Shown: in pieces, positions 1 through 8,620 of the stretch
Layout of the letters: each line of letters begins with the position of its first letter
Numbering within the stretch: the stretch's first letter is position 1
Virus record (IMG/VR): IMGVR_UViG_3300013137_000104
Location: 1-22,705 of that record
Direction: 5' to 3' (one strand)
Length of the DNA: 22,705 nucleotides
DNA from: a virus
Notes under the pieces: generated by a model
What the model saw: only the letters and a program-made list of their open reading frames with translations
Told to the model about the DNA's origin: nothing
Database searches by the model: none
Position numbers and translations under genes: made by a program

Positions 1-1474
1 CAAAGTACGCATTCGCACCGTTGCTGTGCTTTACCCTCACGGCAGCAGTGGAGCCTTCTATGTGGAGAATGCGGTTTCCGCTGGAAACATCTTCCACCGT
101 GGCGGGAGAATCGGCAACAAGAACGCTGCCACTGTTGGTGAGGCGCATCCGCTCCGTGCCTGTGGTGGAAACACTGGTGTTTGTCTTGAACACCAAGTCT
201 TCGCCCGCTCCTGCGTTTCGCAGGAGTCCCGACCGCAGGTCGCCCACAAGCAACTGGTCATACGGAATGTCCACGCCGTCAATGATGGCGGCGCGAGTGT
301 ACGGCTGTGCCTTGATGATGTACCGCACCGCAAGATACGGAGGAATGTTCGTGACAGTGGGGTTCGCGGTTGTGCTGTTGATCAGATTAGTTGTTCCTAT
401 AGTAGTGGAACTAGCAACACTGCTGAACACTGTTGTATCCGATCCACCAAAATTAGCAAGCGGATATGTACCCGCACTGGCTCCGATAGGAAAACGGCTG
501 CGAAGATCGGGAGTGTTGAAGTGGGTTGTCGTGACTGATGTTATACTGATACTACTACTAGTAATGCTAGTACCACCGGCATCCCAAATGCGATAGTTTC
601 TATTAGCCTGAATAAGATCACCGCCCGATATCTGCCCCGCGCCCATCTGGATGTTTGGATACTCAAACCTTTGGGTTACAGTATTGTACTTTGGCTGTAT
701 TTGCACAAAAGTTGGGGAACTACTACCACTATTCAACACAATGCCATACACATCTGCGGTAGCAATGTCGGCATTTAAGTTTATAGGGACACTCCATGAA
801 CTCGTGGTACTGATCTTGAATAGTATTATGTCGCCCGCGGTAAGAAAAAGGCTTCCAGTTCTAACAATCTGAACCACCGAGCCGTACTTCGGAGTGGCAT
901 CACCAGTGGTGTTCAGCAGTGCGGAGTACAGTTCAGGATACGCACCCACCGAATACGAAACACCGTTGCACTCCAGCCAAGTCTCGGGAACCGTGCCCTC
1001 TGCCGCATACGGCATGATTGTGCCCACAGGCTGAATCTGTTCAATGGACACGGTGGACGAGCCACCAATCTGCGTGCCAAGGTAGTTCATCACGATGAAC
1101 TCGCCCGTGCCGCTGCCGCTCTTGCGGGTCAGCACGGGCTTCACGACTGTTCCGATTGCGCTTGGCGGCGATTCACTCAACCCACCAGCGATGTCTGCGC
1201 TCAAGAACAGCACGGGACTTGTGCTTGTACCGTAGCGCGAGTTCAGGTCAATGTAGCCCGAGTACACGATCTTGAACGATCCAACCTGTATTTCCTTGAC
1301 CACACCAACCACTTCAGAGTTTTCCGCGTTGTTGGCTTGTGCCAGTGCCCACACACCAGTGTTCACATTAAACCGCACCACATCTCCCACCGCAAACGAG
1401 TGCGTCACGGAAATGGTTTCTTCAATTGTCTTGGAGGTCGTTGAACCCCCCTTTAGTAATAGTGATGAACCCAT
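1..1474 (-). CDS. Tail-collar short tail fiber-like protein (3' end beyond window)
   Basis: The frame is open from an ATG at 1474 to the window edge (491 codons, no stop), so the C-terminus is missing. Residues about 20-135 carry a module shared with the upstream fiber gene (SEVVGVV at 53-59, IGTVVKPV at 107-114). Residues about 148-180 match the start of a phage tail-collar domain (PVGTIMPYA, then WLECNG and YPELY). The domain resumes at 319-331 with FNTPDLRSRFPIG and closes with NIPPYLAVRYIIK near 376-388. Between the halves lies an AT-richer stretch of about 120 residues (198-318). The tail after 400 (RMRLTNSGS, GNRILHIEG) looks like a fiber shaft or sugar-binding region. Collar domains occur in receptor-binding short tail fibers such as T4 gp12, so a host-contact role is inferred. 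The start has a good GAGGA ribosome site and lies 16 bp after the previous stop. Confidence 0.85.
   Translation of the reverse strand, partial: MGSSLLLKGGSTTSKTIEETISVTHSFAVGDVVRFNVNTGVWALAQANNAENSEVVGVVKEIQVGSFKIVYSGYIDLNSRYGTSTSPVLFLSADIAGGLSESPPSAIGTVVKPVLTRKSGSGTGEFIVMNYLGTQIGGSSTVSIEQIQPVGTIMPYAAEGTVPETWLECNGVSYSVGAYPELYSALLNTTGDATPKYGSVVQIVRTGSLFLTAGDIILFKISTTSSWSVPINLNADIATADVYGIVLNSGSSSPTFVQIQPKYNTVTQRFEYPNIQMGAGQISGGDLIQANRNYRIWDAGGTSITSSSISITSVTTTHFNTPDLRSRFPIGASAGTYPLANFGGSDTTVFSSVASSTTIGTTNLINSTTANPTVTNIPPYLAVRYIIKAQPYTRAAIIDGVDIPYDQLLVGDLRSGLLRNAGAGEDLVFKTNTSVSTTGTERMRLTNSGSVLVADSPATVEDVSSGNRILHIEGSTAAVRVKHSNGANAYF
523..885 (-). other. AT-richer insert splitting the tail-collar domain
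   Basis: Hand counts of two lines here (541-600 and 721-780) give about 40-42% GC, below the flanks. The segment encodes residues about 198-318 of the collar fiber and falls exactly between the two conserved halves of the collar domain (YPELY/KYG before, FNTPDLR after). It reads without a stop. Its sequence is rich in Ser, Thr and Ile and I do not recognise it. Confidence 0.55.
1085..1417 (-). repeat. EVVGVV module, copy C (in collar fiber)
   Basis: Residues about 20-130 of the collar protein. Landmarks are FAVGDVVRF, SEVVGVV, FKIVYSGYI, VLFLS, SAIGTVVKPVL and GEFIVMNYLG. The layout parallels copies A and B in the neighbouring gene. Confidence 0.65.
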
Positions 1475-1480
1475 TTTAGT

Positions 1481-1485
1481 TCCTC
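1481..1485 (-). promoter_or_regulatory. Ribosome binding site of the collar fiber gene
   Basis: GAGGA on the minus strand lies 6 bases before the ATG at 1474. It is inside the 16-bp gap after the TAA of the upstream fiber gene and supports this start. Confidence 0.7.
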
Positions 1486-1490
1486 AATCC

Positions 1491-3446
1491 TTATTGAATT
1501 CTCTGACACAGGTGATACGCCGTTACTCCGCTGCTTCCGCGATCAAGAGCCAGACCGCGAGTCTTCCATATTCCGTTGAGGGTCACTCCGACCGTGCTTG
1601 CTCCAAGATACAGCACATACTCGCCGCTCAAGCCGCCAGTGTTGTGGTAGTACACCGTGACACCGCGATTCGGGGACAGCGTTGACCCCGTGACACCCAT
1701 GATCATGCTGCCAACAGGCAGGTCGGTGTACTCTGCTGATGCACCCGTATAGCCTGTAAACGATGACTGACCAGCGTTGTTCACATCCCCACGATACGAA
1801 ATAATGTGTCCACTCACGGTGGATGTGCTGCTCAAGAGGGGCTTGCGAACATGACCAATTGTGGTGGGTGGAGCGTCTGCCAGTGACGGCACATCGCTTT
1901 CGTATGCGCGAGATGTGCCTGCACAGTTGGCGGCGAGGAAGTACTGCACGCCACCAACCATGTTTCCAACCACACCACCGTTTGTGGCACACACACCACC
2001 AATATTCTGAAAGAATCCGTCCGTGATAATGGAGAACTTGTAATTGATGCCTGGCAGAGTTCCACCGATTGCGCTCATGGGTAACACTTGGGTGACCACA
2101 CCAAGCACTTCCGCAGCAGCCTCCGTGTCAGCCTGTGCTTTCACATAGATGCCGTTGGGGTATGTGGCTCCAGTGAATCCGCCTGCGATTCCCGCGGGGT
2201 AATCATACGAAAGTCCCACATCTGTGCCAGGCAGGTAGCGAACCGCATCACCCACACGGAACTTGTTGAATTGTATGACTTCAAGTTCTGTGGAGGTGGC
2301 AGAAGCAATTATCACATCTTCCGCAAGCAAACCACCTGTAAACGGAACAACCACTGCGCTGTTGAGTCCCGTTGCGATCATAACCGCCTTGTGAACGGTG
2401 CCTGGTGCGGACGAAGCAGAAGGCGACAGTTTACCCGCAGAGTTGCACAGGTAGTACACGCTGCCCGATCCAAGCGTGGACGCTCCCGTGAGCAGTGCAT
2501 TGGAGAAGTTTCCGTAAATCTCGCCGCTGAATGTGAGTTCAAATGTGTTCGCGTCTATGCGGTTGGACACCACGCCCACCACTTCAGCCACATCAACTCC
2601 CGTGGAAGCAGCAGGAATGTATGCGCCTGATGCGTCCACATACACTGGCGTGCCGAACGACAGCCCGTGACCAGTCTGCGTGATCCGCTTGCGGTTTGCA
2701 CCGTTGCGGATGTTCATAAACGGATACGCGCCGTAGGTGGTGCCGTTCAAGACTTCTGCAAACACCGTGGAGCCAGCAGCCGAATACCGCGCAAAATCAA
2801 TGTTGCGCTCGGTTGTCTGCCCGCTGCCAGAGAACTGCACAACCAATCCATGGTCGGTTGTCGTGCCACCGTCTATCCGAATTCCGCTGCCGTGAACAGG
2901 CAAGACTCCACCGCCAGCAGGGTAAATGCCGCTTGTGCTGCCGCTGAAACCGATGCTGGTGTTTGCACGCCACACACCAGTGATGCCATGCACTTCCGTG
3001 CGTTGCCACAACCACTCGGCGGTGAGTCCACCGCCACGATTCAGCAGCAGTCCACCGCCACCAGCCGCTTCAATGTTTGGATCACTTGCTGCGGCAGTGT
3101 CGCCAAGAACAATGTTGTAGTCATCAATCGTGACTGCGTTGGCGTTTACCGTGAAGGTGGAAGCGTTGAAGGTGACCTGTCCGTTGAATGTGACTCCCGC
3201 ACCAAACACAATGGCACCCGTAAAGGTGAGTCCATCGGAAATGGTTGGATTCAGCGCAAGGGAGAATGTTCCGCCAGTGGTTCCTGTGTACGCAATGCTA
3301 TCAGTTGAAACGCCCTCGTAGACGCGAATCTTGTTTAGTTTGTAAACAGAAGTGTTGGTGATGTCCTTCCACACATTGAAATTGTCGCCAAGCGCAACTT
3401 CAGGTATGGTGTAGGTGGAGTCGTTTGGACCAGTGTTTGTAGCCAT
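1491..3446 (-). CDS. Virion structural / tail fiber-like protein
   Basis: This 651-residue protein has no enzyme motif. Residues 105-147 (VTIDDYNIVLGDTAAA, GGGGLLLNRGGG, AEWLWQ) form a signature I associate with structural proteins of cyanophage-like T4 phages. Before it (70-103) is a Gly/Thr/Phe/Val stretch typical of beta-rich fiber shafts. Residues about 256-370 and 391-555 are two copies of one module, with AEVVGVV at 287-293 and AEVLGVV at 445-451. A third copy is in the collar fiber downstream. The C-terminus (570-651) contains LPVGSMIMGV and another Gly-rich beta region. It starts two bases after the stop of the coiled-coil gene. A role as an outer baseplate or fiber protein is inferred from composition and from its place just before the collar gene. 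I cannot assign a T4 gene number. Confidence 0.75.
   Translation of the reverse strand: MATNTGPNDSTYTIPEVALGDNFNVWKDITNTSVYKLNKIRVYEGVSTDSIAYTGTTGGTFSLALNPTISDGLTFTGAIVFGAGVTFNGQVTFNASTFTVNANAVTIDDYNIVLGDTAAASDPNIEAAGGGGLLLNRGGGLTAEWLWQRTEVHGITGVWRANTSIGFSGSTSGIYPAGGGVLPVHGSGIRIDGGTTTDHGLVVQFSGSGQTTERNIDFARYSAAGSTVFAEVLNGTTYGAYPFMNIRNGANRKRITQTGHGLSFGTPVYVDASGAYIPAASTGVDVAEVVGVVSNRIDANTFELTFSGEIYGNFSNALLTGASTLGSGSVYYLCNSAGKLSPSASSAPGTVHKAVMIATGLNSAVVVPFTGGLLAEDVIIASATSTELEVIQFNKFRVGDAVRYLPGTDVGLSYDYPAGIAGGFTGATYPNGIYVKAQADTEAAAEVLGVVTQVLPMSAIGGTLPGINYKFSIITDGFFQNIGGVCATNGGVVGNMVGGVQYFLAANCAGTSRAYESDVPSLADAPPTTIGHVRKPLLSSTSTVSGHIISYRGDVNNAGQSSFTGYTGASAEYTDLPVGSMIMGVTGSTLSPNRGVTVYYHNTGGLSGEYVLYLGASTVGVTLNGIWKTRGLALDRGSSGVTAYHLCQRIQ
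1782..2276 (-). repeat. EVVGVV module, copy B (in fiber-like protein)
   Basis: Residues about 391-555. Landmarks are FRVGDAVRY, AEVLGVV, YKFSIITDGF, VQYFLA, TTIGHVRKPL and SGHIISYRG. It is longer than the other copies because of a Gly-rich insert near residues 408-432. Confidence 0.6.
2337..2681 (-). repeat. EVVGVV module, copy A (in fiber-like protein)
   Basis: Residues about 256-370. The order of landmarks is LSFGTPVYV, AEVVGVV, FELTFSGEI, VYYLCN, SPSASSAPGTVHKAV. The same order recurs in copy B (1782-2276) and copy C (1085-1417). The repeat is visible at the protein level only. Confidence 0.65.
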
Positions 3447-3448
3447 GC

Positions 3449-3634
3449 TTATTCGCTCTGCTTATCTTTGAGGAGGTGCTGTTGCAGTTCCAAGACTTGC
3501 TCTTGCAGAGTATTTATCTGCCGCTGCAAAGCCTGTATCTGCTCCTGTTGAGTTTTTTTTGAAAGGTATGCCCCCACTGCTTCGGCATCGCAGAGTATGG
3601 CAGCACCAGTTCTTGCGTCCCGTTTGTACCGCAC
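3449..3634 (-). CDS. Small coiled-coil protein
   Basis: This 61-residue protein starts at a GTG three bases after the stop of the DUF4815 gene and ends two bases before the fiber gene ATG, so it is wedged between structural genes. The N-terminus (RDARTGAAILCDAEAVGAYL) is followed by a strongly heptad-like Gln/Leu/Glu helix from about residue 28 to 55 (ALQRQINTLQEQVLELQQHL). Similar mini-proteins with a short globular head and one coiled coil occur next to fiber genes in cyanophage-like T4 phages. Function is unknown; chaperoning or linking a fiber trimer is conceivable. The gene contains an A8 run near 3553-3560. The other overlapping frame here has no coiled coil, and this frame has correct spacing to both neighbours. 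Confidence 0.65.
   Translation of the reverse strand: MRYKRDARTGAAILCDAEAVGAYLSKKTQQEQIQALQRQINTLQEQVLELQQHLLKDKQSE
3510..3519 (-). promoter_or_regulatory. T4-type late promoter-like motif upstream of the fiber gene
   Basis: The minus strand reads GATAAATACT, one mismatch from the T4 late consensus TATAAATA, with the CT that often follows it. It lies inside the coiled-coil gene about 65 bases before the ATG at 3446, and could give the fiber genes their own late transcript. Confidence 0.4.
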
Positions 3635-3637
3635 GGA

Positions 3638-6600
3638 TCAGATGAAACTCACTACGCGAATATTTTTGACGCACGGGGTGCGATAGTACGATCCCCAGTT
3701 TCCTGGTGTGCTCTTGAGGGTATCCACACGAATCTGATACGACCCGAATGTGGTTCCTGCTGTCACACGGAACGCGCCCTCGCGGAAATCAAGTTCCGAT
3801 GTGCTGGCGAAAGTGGGATTTGTGCGTGAAACCGCCGACCACGGCTTGAAGAAAATGTCCTCTTCCCCTGTTTCGCTGTAGCGGTAGTACACGCGGGTGG
3901 ACGAACCACTGGGAGTGTTTTCGTCCAAGAACACAGCCAGTCCCTTGGAGTGGAGATCGTCTGGCAGTTCCACCACGCGGGAAACATACCGTCCGCTGGT
4001 GGACTGCGTGACTGCTGCACCGTACAAAGAATTCAAATATACCACAGGTGACACCGCAGACAGGTTGCCCCGCGTAAGCGTGTACTGTAGATTGGGTGCG
4101 GTGAGCGTGGTAGACGGATACACTGCCTCGTTGTTCAGGAACGAGTACGATCCAATGGTGCGAGACACAGAGCAACTGTTGGGCACGATCTCGGGTGCGT
4201 AGAACTTCAGAACATGGGCACCCGTGCAGGTTGACAGGTTCCTGTACTGAATGTTTCCGCTCGTAGACTGCGAGAAGTCGCAGCGTCCAAGGGCAAACAT
4301 CAGGTCTGTGGCGTTGTCTGCCACAGCAGCACCGATGCCCTGTGGGGCAAACAGGGTTCCGACCGTCTGATTGTTGCCTGCACGACCACCCACCGCATCG
4401 GTGTTCGCGTTGGCATTCACCGAAGAATCAGCCGCAAACAATTCGTAAGAACTGCTGTTCGTGAGAACGCAGAGAGCGTACTCGCCTGGCTCAAGATACA
4501 CAGGGCTGCTGAATTGGAAATTAGTGGCTTGCGGAGCGGTTGCGGTTGCAGTCACTTCCGAAGGGATCTTCGTGACAGTGCTGAACGGCATCACCACGGA
4601 CGGCGAGGGATATCCGCTCACCGTTGGGCGAATCTGCACGGTGACAGGCAACGCGCTGTCTTTTGCCGCAAAGTACAGAGAAACGCTCTTCAGCATCAGT
4701 CCATCGGGATACAGTTTCTTGTCCACGAAGAATGTCTGCGAAAGCGGATCGCTCCAGTGGTTGGCTTCAACAGAGTCAATGTCCCTGTTGAACGGATCAC
4801 GGGAAATTGCTTCGCTTGAAACCGTCTGCCTGCGAACCTCTGGTGGCAGCACGGACACGCACCCGTTCTCGCGCTGACGCAACAGACCCGTGCAGTAGTA
4901 GGTGGCATCGGCGGCAATGACTGCGTTTTCGGTCACGGCAGCGTCTGAGATGCGGACGGTCTTCTCTCCGACCGAATACGCTCCTGCGGTGATTCCGAAA
5001 GAGAACGAAGCGGAGCCGTTTGCGTCCGTGGACACACCAGCGGTGACTGAAACTCCGTCAAAGTACACCGAAAGACCCGTGGTGTTGGGCTTTAGCCCGT
5101 GAACCGTTGCACTGACCGTGGTGGTCGGAATGTACGGCAGCACGCTGCGATCCACCAACCGCGAACCCACGCGGTACTTGATGCGATTCTTTAGTTTGCG
5201 GGTCTTTATGAAATTGCTGGTCTTTTGATTCACGCTTTCCGCAGTGCGGTTTGCGCCGATGCGGTTGCTGCCTGAATTGCGTGACGGAATGGCGGAATCG
5301 GTGGTGAAGCGGGGCAGTTCAAACACACGCTTCTGAATCTCGTCCTGCTCCTCCTCCACATCCTCTATGCCTGTCCAGATGCTGTCCCAATCGTTCCACT
5401 GCGTGCCAAAGCCGCGCAGATTGCTTGGGTTGGCGGACTGCCAGTTGTCGTTCTCCATGAGGGAGTTCGTCTTGATCAGGGGACGGTATCCCGTATCAAA
5501 GAACGGATTCACGGACGAAGACAGTTTCATAAATCCAAGCCAGTTCACGGTGTTGGACGGATTGATCTTCACCGTCTTCGTGTAGAACAGGTTTTCCACA
5601 TACGGAGTCACGGTGTACTGAAGGGTCAGTACCCCATCGGTTGAAACCGCAATGTTGGAAATACTGCTTGTTTCAGGATCGGACACCTCATCGTCATCGG
5701 TGATGGGAGTAGTATCAATCAAGTTCACGCTCTGTGTCGTGAAGAACGGACGCAGTTCGCCCCGTTCAAAGTCCACGGAACAGGTGTACAGCGAGTCGGT
5801 GACATCGCCCACGGAGTGACCGTAGAACTCGTCAACAAAGATGGATGTCTTCAGTGGCTCGGTGGCAGATGCCGATGTCTTGAGTGAACGAGACTCCAGT
5901 TCTGATTCCGACAGAGACAGTTTCGCAAACACTTCAACATCGTCTATGCGCTTTTCCATCTTGCCAAGATCAGCCATCGTGAACCGCTTGGTTTCAACAG
6001 GATCAAGCACCACATCCGTGGTGTTGTGGGTGTACGCAGGAACGGTGATGGTGGACAGCACCAATGCGTCCTGTGGATCAGGGGGCGCAACAGGCGACAG
6101 GTCAGGAGTTCCCTGAACCAAGAAGAACAGGGCAGAACCGTCATCAGGATCAGCCTTTACGCACAGTTTGTCGATGCGTGGCAAGTAGTGGTTGTATGTG
6201 ACCGCAGTGTTTTCCGCAACAACGAAATCCACATTTGCGCCGTAGGGCTTGATGCGAACGGTGGCAGCAGTTGGTCCACTGTGGCGGAAATCCAAGCAGT
6301 TTGCAAGGGAAACGGTCTTGCCTGTTCGTGGATTGGTGAACACAGGAATGTTCTCGTATGGAATTCCTGCATACGAAAGGGCACCCACAAAGGGAGCAGA
6401 AGCCAATCCACCGTGGGCAAAATACGAATACGAAACGGTGAGGTTGATGTTGGACGAGGAATATCGCGCTTCAGTTGCAGCCGTTGGTTTCAGGTACAGA
6501 CGAGACAGCCCGTAATGGGTTTCGCGTTGTCCGTCATCCAATTCAAAATCTGCGGTCACATTCACCGTGCTGTTGTCAGTGGTGTTCGTTGCAATCACGG

Positions 6601-8611
6601 AAGACACAGCGTACACATCAGCACGATCAAACTCATAATATACGCTGCTTGCATCTGTGCTAGGATTGCCCTTGCGGTCGGCAGAGGCAGCAAAGGTTTT
6701 TATTGTGTTTGTGCTGGTCTTTGTTCTGTACTGACCGCTGACGGTAAGATCAGGAGTATACACCACAGGAACAATCAACCGAATGTTTCCTGCGGTAAAA
6801 CCTCCCCATCCACTGTCAGTGGAATTGGTGAGCGTAAGCGTTATGGTGTCGGTGTTTCCGCCACCCGACAGAGTTCCATTGCTAATTACCGCACACCCGC
6901 CGTCATTGTTGACGATTCCGATTTGCCTTATTTCCACAGCCGATGTTGATGTTCCGTAATCCTTGAATCTATATGGAACAGCAGAGTCTAGCGAATCAAA
7001 ATCTGATGTCTTGTTGACAGTGTATACTGCGGTATCGGTGCCGTTATTGGGCGTTCCCGTATAAGAAACCGTGAGATCATCGCTAACCAATTTTCCGTAC
7101 ACCGTAAGGCTGTCAATGTCCTTGATGGCGTATCCAGGCTTGATCTCGTACACCAACGAACTGTTGACCGTATCTTTCGGAGCCGTCAGATTGCTGCCTG
7201 CGGGATTGGTGAAGAAAGCACCTAGAGTGAATCCCGTGAGGTCGGAGTAGATGTATCCTGTGCGTCCAGATGTCACCGAGCCGCTGATGCCGTACAAGAA
7301 CAGGCGATATGTTCCTGTGCTGACTGGATTCACGCCGTGGACGCGAGCCGTGCCCACAACGGTGCGAGAAGCATTCAAGAATCGCACAAGGGCAGAACCC
7401 GAACCAATCGTATGAAGATTGTCCGCGAATGTTTGCCCAAGGTTGCTGGCACCGCCCACCGTAGCGTCAATGTAGTTTCCAACCGTGTACGGAAAAGTTT
7501 CGATGTTGGATGCCGTTGTCCGCGCTTTTGGGAGTGCAACCACCTGCGGATACTGATTCTCCACTTCGTGTCCAAGCACATACGATTTTCCGCTGCCGAT
7601 GGACAGACTGTAGTTAGTGGTGTCGTTTGCGCGAACCTGCACTTCAAACGGACGAACTGTATACGATCCCGATTCATCAAAGGTTCTGCGGGCAAGCGCG
7701 TTCTCAATCTCTCCGTAGGTGACTCGCTCCACCTTTTTCGTGACGCGACCGCCTTCAAAGCGCAGCAGTTCAACGAAATCCGAAGGAGTCTCTGACAAAT
7801 CCTTTTGGTCAAGAGACAGAACAACGGTGTAGCGGTCTGCACCAGGCGCGTTGTAGTTGTACGAGCCAATGGCAGGATCACGAAGACTAGAGTCTTCCTG
7901 CTCTGTTACATTGTCGTTGGTTACCGTGAAACCGATCTTCTTTGACAGTTCGGCAAACGCTTCATCCGCAACAGAAGCAAACTCAAGGTCGCGGTAGGAC
8001 TCATCGCTGCTCAAGCGGTAAGGTGTGAACTGCTGCAAGCCTGTGCGTACAAAGAAGCCGTTGATGTAGAATATTCCCTCTGCCACACTGACCACTTTGC
8101 ATGACCCGCTCGCAAATGAGTCTGTCGCTAGAGCAAGGGCATTCGTGCCTGTGTACGAAACATCGGGAGAGTTCACAAGATTAACGGCGGTTGCGCTGAA
8201 CTCAGACCCCGAATAGAAGTCCACAATCAGTACAAGGTAACCATCGCTGTTGGAATCAGGTGCAATGTACCCAACAACTTTTGCGCTTGTGGTTTCTTCC
8301 GTGGCAGTGAGCGTGCCGCCCACAAGTGGCTCAAAGTCCGTGACACCGTACAGTGGGCTGTCTACGCCCACATCCACCATCAAGAAAGAAGCGTTGCGAA
8401 CGGTGATTCCGCCGCCAACTATCCGCGAACCGTCCTTGAACAGGTGGTCACCCACCCGCGACAACTGATTCTGCAAAATTGTCTGCAATTGGGTGAGTTC
8501 ACGCGCCTGAACCGCGTAGCCAGGCTTGAAAAGAACACGCAAAAATCCCTTCGCAGAGTCAAAGTCATCGTAGTACGGGTTGATGTTAAAAATGCTGGGA
8601 TCGTATGCCAT
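3638..8611 (-). CDS. DUF4815-type giant baseplate/tail structural protein
   Basis: This 1657-residue protein opens with a DUF4815 signature at residues 11-50 (NPYYDDFD, FLRVLFKPGYAVQARELTQL, QTILQNQL). Other landmarks I associate with this family are MEKRIDDVEVFAKLSL at 885-900, RLVDRSVLPYIP at 1151-1162, YFDGVSVTAG at 1183-1192, and DPLSQTFFVD followed by LPVTVQIRP and GYPSPSVVMPFS at 1288-1345. The C-terminus YYRTPCVKNIRVVSFI (1642-1657) is also typical. The family is structural in T4-like marine phages. It sits where T4 has genes 9-11, so an outer-baseplate or fiber-attachment role is inferred, but no homology to gp9 or gp10 is visible by eye. The ATG is preceded by GAGGA, nine bases after the gp8 stop. 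No frameshift or stop interrupts the reading frame. Confidence 0.85.
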   Translation of the reverse strand: MAYDPSIFNINPYYDDFDSAKGFLRVLFKPGYAVQARELTQLQTILQNQLSRVGDHLFKDGSRIVGGGITVRNASFLMVDVGVDSPLYGVTDFEPLVGGTLTATEETTSAKVVGYIAPDSNSDGYLVLIVDFYSGSEFSATAVNLVNSPDVSYTGTNALALATDSFASGSCKVVSVAEGIFYINGFFVRTGLQQFTPYRLSSDESYRDLEFASVADEAFAELSKKIGFTVTNDNVTEQEDSSLRDPAIGSYNYNAPGADRYTVVLSLDQKDLSETPSDFVELLRFEGGRVTKKVERVTYGEIENALARRTFDESGSYTVRPFEVQVRANDTTNYSLSIGSGKSYVLGHEVENQYPQVVALPKARTTASNIETFPYTVGNYIDATVGGASNLGQTFADNLHTIGSGSALVRFLNASRTVVGTARVHGVNPVSTGTYRLFLYGISGSVTSGRTGYIYSDLTGFTLGAFFTNPAGSNLTAPKDTVNSSLVYEIKPGYAIKDIDSLTVYGKLVSDDLTVSYTGTPNNGTDTAVYTVNKTSDFDSLDSAVPYRFKDYGTSTSAVEIRQIGIVNNDGGCAVISNGTLSGGGNTDTITLTLTNSTDSGWGGFTAGNIRLIVPVVYTPDLTVSGQYRTKTSTNTIKTFAASADRKGNPSTDASSVYYEFDRADVYAVSSVIATNTTDNSTVNVTADFELDDGQRETHYGLSRLYLKPTAATEARYSSSNINLTVSYSYFAHGGLASAPFVGALSYAGIPYENIPVFTNPRTGKTVSLANCLDFRHSGPTAATVRIKPYGANVDFVVAENTAVTYNHYLPRIDKLCVKADPDDGSALFFLVQGTPDLSPVAPPDPQDALVLSTITVPAYTHNTTDVVLDPVETKRFTMADLGKMEKRIDDVEVFAKLSLSESELESRSLKTSASATEPLKTSIFVDEFYGHSVGDVTDSLYTCSVDFERGELRPFFTTQSVNLIDTTPITDDDEVSDPETSSISNIAVSTDGVLTLQYTVTPYVENLFYTKTVKINPSNTVNWLGFMKLSSSVNPFFDTGYRPLIKTNSLMENDNWQSANPSNLRGFGTQWNDWDSIWTGIEDVEEEQDEIQKRVFELPRFTTDSAIPSRNSGSNRIGANRTAESVNQKTSNFIKTRKLKNRIKYRVGSRLVDRSVLPYIPTTTVSATVHGLKPNTTGLSVYFDGVSVTAGVSTDANGSASFSFGITAGAYSVGEKTVRISDAAVTENAVIAADATYYCTGLLRQRENGCVSVLPPEVRRQTVSSEAISRDPFNRDIDSVEANHWSDPLSQTFFVDKKLYPDGLMLKSVSLYFAAKDSALPVTVQIRPTVSGYPSPSVVMPFSTVTKIPSEVTATATAPQATNFQFSSPVYLEPGEYALCVLTNSSSYELFAADSSVNANANTDAVGGRAGNNQTVGTLFAPQGIGAAVADNATDLMFALGRCDFSQSTSGNIQYRNLSTCTGAHVLKFYAPEIVPNSCSVSRTIGSYSFLNNEAVYPSTTLTAPNLQYTLTRGNLSAVSPVVYLNSLYGAAVTQSTSGRYVSRVVELPDDLHSKGLAVFLDENTPSGSSTRVYYRYSETGEEDIFFKPWSAVSRTNPTFASTSELDFREGAFRVTAGTTFGSYQIRVDTLKSTPGNWGSYYRTPCVKNIRVVSFI

Positions 8612-8615
8612 GTGT

Positions 8616-8620
8616 TCCTC
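8616..8620 (-). promoter_or_regulatory. Ribosome binding site of the DUF4815 gene
   Basis: GAGGA on the minus strand directly follows the gp8 TAA and lies 4 bases before the ATG at 8611, which fixes the start. Confidence 0.65.

Noticed and set aside
3550-3562. A8 run as a programmed frameshift site
   Set aside because: A shift would leave the coiled-coil frame for a low-pattern tail, and no supporting structure or extended product is evident.
3462-3674. Overlapping 70-residue reading frame over the coiled-coil gene
   Set aside because: It overlaps the end of the DUF4815 gene and shows no helix or domain pattern. The 61-residue frame fits the neighbours and has a clear coiled coil.
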